From NCBI GenBank assembly GCA_028868335.1, contig JAGWUU010000088.1, forward strand, positions 1-10,839: a DNA stretch of 10,839 nt. Reading direction: 5' to 3'. The DNA is from Sphingomonadales bacterium. GTDB taxonomy: Bacteria > Pseudomonadota > Alphaproteobacteria > Sphingomonadales > Sphingomonadaceae. The notes beneath the pieces were generated by a model, which saw nothing but the letters and a program-made list of their open reading frames with translations, did not search any database and was not told where the DNA came from. Shown here piece by piece: positions 5,267 through 10,839 of this stretch. The position numbers and the translations under genes were made by a program. Numbering within the stretch: the stretch's first letter is position 1; each line of letters starts with the position of its first letter.

Positions 5267-6661
5267 ATGCACTCAAGAACCGAATCGACCGCATCCGTCA
5301 CGGCGTCGGCGTCGCAAGCCGCGATCGGCATTGGGCCGTGGGCGGGTGCGGCGCGCATTCGCGCGGCAATCATCGCCAATCTCTCGGGAGAGGAGCGCGG
5401 CGTCTATTCGGTTTGCTGCGCGCACCACCTGGTGATCGAAGCGGCGGTCGAACAGGCGCTGGCAGACGGCGGCGACGTATTGGTTGAGGCAACGGCCAAC
5501 CAGGTCAACCAGTTCGGCGGATACACCGGCATGACCCCGGATGATTACCGCGATTTCGTCCAGGGGATCGCTCAGGGCAAGTGCCTGTCACTGGACCGCG
5601 TCATCCTCGGGGGCGATCACCTGGGGCCGGTTGCGTGGATTGGCGAGGCGCCCGCCGATGCAATGGCCAAGGCCGAGGATCTGGTTCGCGCCTTCGCGCG
5701 CGCAAGGTTCTCCAAGATCCATCTCGATTGCAGTATGCCGTTGGCGGGCGATCCGCCGGTCTTGGACGACGCCGTGGTTGCCGGTCGCGCGGCAAGGCTG
5801 TGCGCCGCTGCGGAAGAAGCTGCCATCGAAGCCTTTGGATCGAGCGGCATCGTCTATGTCATCGGCACGGAAGTTCCGCCTCCCGGGGGCGCCGATGAAA
5901 CCTTGCGCGAATTGACCGTTACGCCAGCGGCCAATGCGGTGCGGACCATTTCAATCCACGAAGAAGCGTTCCGCACGGCTGGCCTGGCCGAGGCTTGGGA
6001 CCGTGTGATCGCATTGGTGGTCCAGCCGGGGGTCGAGTTCGATCACGGCGCGGTCATCGATTATCGCCCGGACAAGGCCGTGCACCTCAAGGAATTGGCC
6101 GAGCGTCCCGGAAATACCCTGGCGTTTGAAGCGCACTCGACCGACTACCAGTTGCCCGATGCCTTCAAGGATCTGGTCCGCGATCATTTTGCCGTGCTCA
6201 AGGTCGGCCCCGCGCTTACCTTCGCGATGCGCGAGGCCCTGTTTGCCCTGAGCCATATCGAAGACGAGCTGGTCCCGGCGGTCGAACGATCGAACCTGCG
6301 CGATCGCGCCGAACGGCAGATGTGCGCCTCGCCTTCCAACTGGCAACGCTTCTATGGCGGTGAGCCGGATTCGCTGCATCTGCTGCGACGCTACAGTCTC
6401 TCGGATCGCATTCGCTACTACTGGCCGGACCCATATCTGGAATCCGCGATTGAAACACTGATCGCCAATCTTTCCGGTCGACCGATCCCACTCGGATTGC
6501 TGGCCCAGTATCTTCCCTACGAATTTGCGGCGGTGCGCAGGGGTGACCTTTCGCCCGCGCCGCTCGCGCTCATCTCGCACCACATCCGTGAGGCGATCCT
6601 GCCCTACAGCCGTGCGTGCGGAGCGGCGGCAACCAGCAACGAAAAGGGAAGCAACTCGTGA
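5267..6661 (+). CDS. agaZ: GatZ/KbaZ/AgaZ-type tagatose-bisphosphate aldolase subunit
   Basis: The 464-residue protein is collinear with E. coli GatZ/KbaZ: YSVCCAHHLVIEAA (47-60), VEATANQVNQFGGYTGMTP (73-91), GGDHLGP (115-121), SKIHLDCSM (149-157), VIGTEVPPPGG (198-208), VVQPGVEFDH (251-260), FEAHSTDYQ (287-295), LKVGPALTFAMREALFAL (311-328) and YSLSDRIRYYWP (376-387). In enterobacteria this TIM-barrel protein is the non-catalytic partner that stabilises the GatY/KbaY aldolase, which splits tagatose-1,6-bisphosphate. Some annotation schemes instead assign AgaZ a tagatose-6-P kinase role. No GatY/KbaY is in the window. It is the first gene of the operon. Residues 1-35 are an Ala/Ser-rich extension absent from E. 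coli GatZ, with only a weak Shine-Dalgarno before the ATG, so the true start could lie downstream. The stop overlaps agaS by four bases. Confidence 0.92.
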   Translation: MHSRTESTASVTASASQAAIGIGPWAGAARIRAAIIANLSGEERGVYSVCCAHHLVIEAAVEQALADGGDVLVEATANQVNQFGGYTGMTPDDYRDFVQGIAQGKCLSLDRVILGGDHLGPVAWIGEAPADAMAKAEDLVRAFARARFSKIHLDCSMPLAGDPPVLDDAVVAGRAARLCAAAEEAAIEAFGSSGIVYVIGTEVPPPGGADETLRELTVTPAANAVRTISIHEEAFRTAGLAEAWDRVIALVVQPGVEFDHGAVIDYRPDKAVHLKELAERPGNTLAFEAHSTDYQLPDAFKDLVRDHFAVLKVGPALTFAMREALFALSHIEDELVPAVERSNLRDRAERQMCASPSNWQRFYGGEPDSLHLLRRYSLSDRIRYYWPDPYLESAIETLIANLSGRPIPLGLLAQYLPYEFAAVRRGDLSPAPLALISHHIREAILPYSRACGAAATSNEKGSNS

Positions 6662-7794
6662 CCATCGAAGCCTTGCAAGAAACGTCCGGTTCGGACTGGA
6701 CCGGGCGTGAAATTGCCCAGCAGCCTACCGTCTGGGAGGACCTGCTGTCGAGCATCGATGCAGCGCGGCCGGACCTGGACGCCTTCATAACGCCATTGCT
6801 CGCAATGCCGGACCTGCGCATCATCCTAGCCGGGGCGGGCAGCTCAGCCTTCATCGGCCGCGTCGTAGCCACCGAATTGACTCGGATGCTGGCGCGACCA
6901 GTCGAGGCGATCGCAACCACGGACATCGTTGCCGCACCCTTGCAATACCTTCTGCCGGACCGCCCGACGCTGCTGGTATCCTACGGCCGTTCGGGTGACA
7001 GCCCGGAAAGCCTCGAATGCGTCCGGCTTGCCGATCAGGTTCTGGCCGACTGCTACCACCTGACGATCTCGTGCAATGCTGACGGCGCGCTGGCGCGTTT
7101 CGCTGTGGGCAAGCCGCGCAATTTCGCGCTGCTCATGCCGCCAGCCGCGCTGGACCAGAGCTTCGCCATGACGTCGAGCGTTTCGGCGATGGCCTTGGCT
7201 TCGATCGACGCCTTCGCCCCGGATCGCCAGGCTGCGGCAGGTGCCATCGCCGCGGCGCGGCTTCACCTGGCGGGAAATTGCGCCGACATTGACGAACTGA
7301 TCGCGCTCAAGCCGCGCCGTTTCATCTTTCTGGGCTCCGGTACGATGCAGGGCATCGCCACCGAGGCAGCGCTCAAGGCGCTTGAGCTGGCGGGCGGCGT
7401 GGTCGATTGCTATTCGGACAGTCCGCTGGGCTTTCGCCACGGCCCGAAATTCCTTGTCGATGAGCAGACAGTCGTGGTCGTTCTCGACAGCGCGGATTCC
7501 TATACACGGAATTTCGACCGGGACCTGGCAGACGAACTGGTCCGCGACGGGCGGGCGAAGCGCGTCGTCCGGCTTGGCGCCCTGCCCGCCGTGTCCGGCA
7601 CGAACCTGGGCGGGGACCTTTGGCAGGGGCTGATTTACCTGATCTGGTGCCAGCAACTGGCTTACCGCCTCGCGCTGTCGCTGGGCATCAACCCCGACAA
7701 TCCGTGCAGCAACGGCCAGCTCAATCGCGTGGTCAAGGGCGTGACGTTCTATCCCTTCGATCCAACTCCGCGCGCCGGAGGCACTGCCGAATGA
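6658..7794 (+). CDS. agaS: AgaS-type SIS-domain galactosamine-6-phosphate deaminase/isomerase
   Basis: I start the protein at GTG 6658, which overlaps the agaZ stop as GTGA and has AAGGGAA eight bases upstream. This gives 378 residues, the usual AgaS size. Two SIS sugar-phosphate domains are visible: the first with RIILAGAGSSAFIG (54-67) and SYGRSGDSPES (108-118), the second with RFIFLGSGTMQGIATEAALK (221-240), LELAGG and the AgaS-typical GFRHGPK (258-264). AgaS converts galactosamine-6-P to tagatose-6-P and ammonia in the cytoplasm, and was shown to be the main deaminase of the GalNAc/GalN route in E. coli and Shewanella. Next to a GatZ-type gene it points to GalNAc rather than GlcNAc. A glucosamine-type SIS deaminase is the main alternative. 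The stop overlaps the kinase start (ATGA). Confidence 0.92.
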   Translation: MTIEALQETSGSDWTGREIAQQPTVWEDLLSSIDAARPDLDAFITPLLAMPDLRIILAGAGSSAFIGRVVATELTRMLARPVEAIATTDIVAAPLQYLLPDRPTLLVSYGRSGDSPESLECVRLADQVLADCYHLTISCNADGALARFAVGKPRNFALLMPPAALDQSFAMTSSVSAMALASIDAFAPDRQAAAGAIAAARLHLAGNCADIDELIALKPRRFIFLGSGTMQGIATEAALKALELAGGVVDCYSDSPLGFRHGPKFLVDEQTVVVVLDSADSYTRNFDRDLADELVRDGRAKRVVRLGALPAVSGTNLGGDLWQGLIYLIWCQQLAYRLALSLGINPDNPCSNGQLNRVVKGVTFYPFDPTPRAGGTAE

Positions 7795-8702
7795 TCCTTG
7801 GCGCGGACATCGGCGGCACCAAGATCGAGGCGGTGGTGTTCGATGACGCGCTGAACGCCATCGATCGCCGCCGCATCGCCACGCCTGCTACGGACTACGA
7901 CGCGTTCCTCGACGCGGTCGCGGAACTCGTCGAATGGGGTGATGGGCTGGCGGGATCGCCTGCCAGGGTGGGGATAGGTTTTCCCGGTCTTGTCGACAGC
8001 GGCGAACGTTCGCTGTCCGCCAACATTCCCTGCGCCACGGGAAGGCCGGTCAAGGCGGACATTGCGCAGCGCCTCGGCAGGACGGTGGCGCTGTGCAACG
8101 ACACCCATTGCTTTGCCCTTTCCGAAGCGCGCGACGGAGCCGGTCGGGGGCACTCACGCGTTTTCGGGGCGATCCTGGGAACCGGGGCCGCGGGCGGGCT
8201 GGTGGTTGATGGCCGCCTTGAAAGAGGGGCGCACGGGATCGCGGGCGAGTACGGGCACCAGCCGCTTTCCGCCAGTATTCAGCAGCGCTTCAATCTGCCC
8301 GTCTGGACCTGCGGCTGCGGGCTTGAAGGGTGCTCCGAAGCCTATGTCGGCGGACCGGGCTTGCTGGCGCTGGCACGGCAATTCGGGTTGGATGCCGCAT
8401 CGACTCACGACGTGGTGGCTGCGTGGCGTGCGGCGGATCCGATCGGTCAGCGAACCTACCAGTGCTTCCTTGAAATTCTTGCCGTGTCGCTTGCCAACAT
8501 GGTGAAGCTGCTTGACCCTGATGTCATTGTGATGGGGGGTGGATTGTCATTGATCGACGAGATAGTCGTTGATCTCCCGGGCGCGATCGAGCGTAACCTG
8601 TTCTCCGGGTTTTCCGCGCCGCCGGTGGTTGCGGCCTTGCACGGCGATGCCAGCGGGGTCAGGGGTGCGGCGATTCTCGCGGCATCGATGGAACGCGTAT
8701 GA
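7791..8702 (+). CDS. ROK-family amino-sugar kinase
   Basis: The 303-residue protein has the complete ROK plan. The phosphate-binding motif GADIGGTK is at 4-11, FPGLVD at 64-69, and the catalytic Asp104 lies in LCNDTHCFALSEA. LGTGAAGGLVVDG (129-141) is the second phosphate loop. The zinc-binding set is ExxGH (Glu153, His156) plus Cys174, Cys176 and Cys181 in CGCGLEGC. Its likely reaction is ATP-dependent 6-phosphorylation of N-acetylgalactosamine, the first cytoplasmic step of the pathway encoded here. ROK kinases also act on N-acetylglucosamine, N-acetylmannosamine, glucose and fructose, and substrate cannot be read from the motifs, so no symbol is given. GGAGG nine bases before the ATG and four-base overlaps on both sides mark it as an internal gene of the operon. 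A free-sugar kinase implies uptake by a permease rather than a phosphotransferase system. Confidence 0.93.
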   Translation: MILGADIGGTKIEAVVFDDALNAIDRRRIATPATDYDAFLDAVAELVEWGDGLAGSPARVGIGFPGLVDSGERSLSANIPCATGRPVKADIAQRLGRTVALCNDTHCFALSEARDGAGRGHSRVFGAILGTGAAGGLVVDGRLERGAHGIAGEYGHQPLSASIQQRFNLPVWTCGCGLEGCSEAYVGGPGLLALARQFGLDAASTHDVVAAWRAADPIGQRTYQCFLEILAVSLANMVKLLDPDVIVMGGGLSLIDEIVVDLPGAIERNLFSGFSAPPVVAALHGDASGVRGAAILAASMERV

Positions 8703-9901
8703 ACGGCATTACTCTGGCATCGACGCAAGTGTTCGCCGAACACGATCTGGTCAGGGATGGCTTTCTGACCATCGACGGCGAAGGGCGGATCGCACGCCTG
8801 TCTGACCGGGGCGGCGATGCCGATTTCGATTTGGGCGACGTGGCTATAATACCCGGCCTGATCGACCTGCACATCCACGGCCGCGAAGAACGCGATGTGA
8901 TGGATGCCGATCCCGCAGCGCTTGCGGTGATTTCCGCGTCCCTGGCCCGCCACGGCGTCACCGGCTTTCTGGCAACCACTGTGACGACATCGTGGGACCG
9001 CACCCTGGCCGCCCTGCAGGTGATCGGGGAAACGGACGGAAACGCCTTGCCGGGCGCGCGCATGCTTGGCGCCTACAGTGAGGGCAGCTTTTTCAACGCG
9101 CGGCATAAAGGCGCGCACAACACCGCCTATTTCCTCGAGCCGACGCCCGAACTGATCGACCAGATGATCGCCGCGACCAACGGCAAGCTAAAGGTTCTGG
9201 CACTCGCCCCGGAAATCAACGGCGCGATGGAAACGCTGAGCCATGCGACGGGGCGCGGAATCAGGGTCACGTTGGGCCACACCGACGCAACCTATGATCA
9301 GGCTCGTGCCGCGCTGGCTGCCGGGGGATGTGGCGGGGTCCACGTATTCAACGGAATGCGTGGCATTCATCACCGCGAACCAGGCTGCGCGGGCGCGGTG
9401 CTGCTTGAACCCGGCATGGTTGAGGTGATCGCCGATGGCGTGCATCTGCACCCGGGGATCCTGCAACTGATCGTGCGGTTGAAGCAAGCGGATGAAGTCG
9501 TGCTGATCAGCGACTGCATGTGCGCGGGCGGGCTTGACGATGGCGACTATCGCCTTGGCGAGATGGACGTCACGGTGAAAGCCGGTGTGGTCCGGACGGC
9601 GGGCGAAGGCAGCCTGGCTGGCAGCACTTTGACGCTCGATCGGGCGGTGATGCTGATGGCCGAAGGGGCGGGGATTGCCCTGCGCGAGGCGGTGCAAATG
9701 GCCAGTCTCGCCCCAGCCCGGTTCATGGGGATCGATCACGAGACGGGAAGCATAGCCGCCGGAAAGCGCGCAGACCTGGCGCTGCGCGATCCGACTGGGC
9801 GGATCGTTGCAACGCTGGTTGGCGGGCGGTTGGCCTGGCTCGATCCTGAATGGGACCGGGGACCGGCCCTGCGCGCCGCGATGGGCGCCGTTTCGGCCTG
9901 A
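8699..9901 (+). CDS. nagA: N-acetylgalactosamine/glucosamine-6-phosphate deacetylase (NagA/AgaA type)
   Basis: This 400-residue amidohydrolase removes the acetyl group from the sugar phosphate made by the preceding kinase. Visible landmarks are the HxH metal pair in LIDLHIHGREERD (His58, His60), metal ligand Glu128 in YSEGSFFN, then KGAHN (137-141), His194 in LGHTDATYD, His215 in VHVFNGM, and the catalytic Asp272 in LISDCMCAGG. The C-terminal beta-sandwich return is SIAAGKRADLAL (351-362). Family members usually have EGPF/EGPW at the Glu and NAM after the last His; here they are EGSF and NGM. The HxH pair suggests a two-metal site, unlike the single-metal E. coli NagA. Context with AgaS and AgaZ favours GalNAc-6-P as substrate. 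The ATG overlaps the kinase stop, and it is the operon's last gene, followed by a hairpin. Confidence 0.93.
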   Translation: MNGITLASTQVFAEHDLVRDGFLTIDGEGRIARLSDRGGDADFDLGDVAIIPGLIDLHIHGREERDVMDADPAALAVISASLARHGVTGFLATTVTTSWDRTLAALQVIGETDGNALPGARMLGAYSEGSFFNARHKGAHNTAYFLEPTPELIDQMIAATNGKLKVLALAPEINGAMETLSHATGRGIRVTLGHTDATYDQARAALAAGGCGGVHVFNGMRGIHHREPGCAGAVLLEPGMVEVIADGVHLHPGILQLIVRLKQADEVVLISDCMCAGGLDDGDYRLGEMDVTVKAGVVRTAGEGSLAGSTLTLDRAVMLMAEGAGIALREAVQMASLAPARFMGIDHETGSIAAGKRADLALRDPTGRIVATLVGGRLAWLDPEWDRGPALRAAMGAVSA

Positions 9902-9988
9902 GTCGCTTCAACCGTTGCGCTTCGGGCTGACCGCCGGGAGTTCGACATTCAGGACGGGTTCTGAGGCCTGTCCTGATTTGGCCGGATC

Positions 9989-10013
9989 GCCCCTCCCAAG
10001 CGGGAGGGGCTTT
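9989..10013 (+). terminator. Terminator of the amino-sugar operon
   Basis: GCCCCTCCC (9989-9997) and GGGAGGGGC (10002-10010) form a perfect 9-bp stem with loop AAGC, followed by TTT. It lies 88 bases after the deacetylase stop and 28 bases from the stop of the converging dehydratase gene. It may serve both, although the minus-strand side lacks a T run. Confidence 0.7.
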
Positions 10014-10040
10014 GGAGCTTCAATCCAAGCAGGACAGCCT

Positions 10041-10839
10041 CTAGGCGGCTGGCTGGCAGGCCGGTCCCAGCGGGCGGTCGAAGTGCTTGTAGGTCAGCAC
10101 GAATTCGCGGTGCCCCAGTTCTTCCGAAACCGTGCGCCCACCCTCGGCGAGGCCGACGATCAGATCATGGATTTCATCGCCGACCTCGTCGAGCGAGGCT
10201 GCGCCGCGAAGGATGCGCCCGGCGTTGACGTCCATGTCGCCGCTCATCCTTTCATAGGTTTCGGGATTTGCGCAGACCTTCACTACAGGAGAAATGGCGG
10301 ACCCGACCACCGAGCCGCGCCCGGTGACAAAGATCACAGCATGCGCCCCGCAGGCGATCAGTTCGATGATCTCGGCGTTGTCGTTGATATTCGGATAGCC
10401 GTACTTGGGGTCGCCGTCGGGAACCACGTCAAGCAGGTAGAGCCCCGGCCCCGGCGCCTGCTCGCCCGGCCGGATGATGCCGGAGATACGCGACGAGCCG
10501 GACTTGGCGTAAGCGCCGAGCGACTTTTCCTCGATCGTCGAGAGTCCGCCCTGGGCATTGCCGTGCGAGAACGAGCCATAGCCCATTGCCGCGTAATAGC
10601 GGATCGCCTTGGCCACCGAATCGACCAGGGCAGTGCCGACTACGGGGTTGACCGCCCGCCCGGCCATGATCTGTTCGCAGCCGATCAGTTCGCCTGTCTC
10701 TTCAAAGATGCAGGTCGCGCCCTCATCGACGAAGCGATCGAACGCGCGCCCCGCTGCGGGGTTGCCGGTCAACCCGGATGTCGCATCGGAACCACCGCAG
10801 ATCGTGCCGATCACCAGTTCTGACGGCGCCATCGGCACC
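10041..10839 (-). CDS. UxaA/GarD-type sugar-acid dehydratase, C-terminal part (runs off the right edge)
   Basis: The frame is open to the window edge, and its 265 visible residues correspond to the C-terminal two thirds or so of a UxaA-family dehydratase. CGGSDATSGLTGNPAAG is followed by FEETGELIG, SFSHGNAQGGLSTIEEKSLG, then VIFVTGRGSVVGSAISPVVK and MSGDMDVNAGRILRG. The family includes altronate dehydratase, galactarate dehydratase and sulfolactate sulfo-lyase. The usual reaction is iron-dependent loss of water from a sugar acid in the cytoplasm. The beginning of the protein lies outside the window, and the GTG at 10838 is probably an internal codon. Substrate cannot be chosen from this part. 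The gene converges on the amino-sugar operon and is probably a separate unit for uronate or aldarate use. Confidence 0.88.
   Translation of the reverse strand, partial: VPMAPSELVIGTICGGSDATSGLTGNPAAGRAFDRFVDEGATCIFEETGELIGCEQIMAGRAVNPVVGTALVDSVAKAIRYYAAMGYGSFSHGNAQGGLSTIEEKSLGAYAKSGSSRISGIIRPGEQAPGPGLYLLDVVPDGDPKYGYPNINDNAEIIELIACGAHAVIFVTGRGSVVGSAISPVVKVCANPETYERMSGDMDVNAGRILRGAASLDEVGDEIHDLIVGLAEGGRTVSEELGHREFVLTYKHFDRPLGPACQPAA

Noticed and set aside
6844..7656. 270-codon minus-strand frame opposite agaS
   Set aside because: It is a long antisense frame caused by high GC content. agaS on the plus strand has full SIS motifs and the minus frame has none.

Overview
The window reads as chromosomal DNA of a GC-rich alphaproteobacterium. 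A sphingomonad such as Novosphingobium or Sphingomonas is my best guess, from the style of the TonB-dependent receptor, the aga/nag genes and the codon usage. This is an inference from sequence character, not a database result.

Positions 1-2720 look like the right end of an integrated mobile element, all read from the minus strand. It carries a P4-type tyrosine integrase (1163-2497), an unrecognised 314-residue protein coupled to it by a one-base stop/start overlap (219-1163), and the first 43 residues of an excisionase/AlpA-like helix-turn-helix protein (1-130) whose ribosome binding site lies inside a perfect hairpin. The element ends in the 3' half of a tRNA-Arg(UCU) gene (2676-2720), a classic attachment site. 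The sequence 5' of that half only loosely imitates a tRNA and cannot form the anticodon stem, so the working tRNA should lie at the other end of the element, left of this window.

Positions 2721-4140 are a scarred region. A gene-free stretch and two strong hairpins are followed by the last 294 or so residues of a TonB-dependent receptor (minus strand) and the last 32 or so residues of an Ig-like repeat protein (plus strand) with its own terminator. Both genes have lost their 5' parts at the same point near 3968-3980, which suggests an old deletion or inversion joint.

Positions 4230-9901 hold an amino-sugar catabolic locus. An IclR-family regulator (minus) is divergent from a four-gene operon (plus): a GatZ/KbaZ/AgaZ-type protein, an AgaS-type SIS-domain deaminase/isomerase, a ROK sugar kinase, and a NagA/AgaA-type deacetylase. 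Consecutive genes overlap by four bases (GTGA, ATGA, ATGA), so they are almost certainly co-translated. The inferred route is N-acetylgalactosamine -> GalNAc-6-P (ROK kinase) -> GalN-6-P (deacetylase) -> tagatose-6-P (AgaS), with the AgaZ-type protein acting on tagatose phosphate. No transporter, GatY/KbaY aldolase or PfkB-type tagatose-6-P kinase is present here. A perfect 20-bp palindrome immediately 5' of the operon is the natural candidate operator for the IclR protein.

Positions 9902-10839 hold a terminator hairpin and, converging from the right, the C-terminal part of a UxaA/GarD-type sugar-acid dehydratase that runs off the window.
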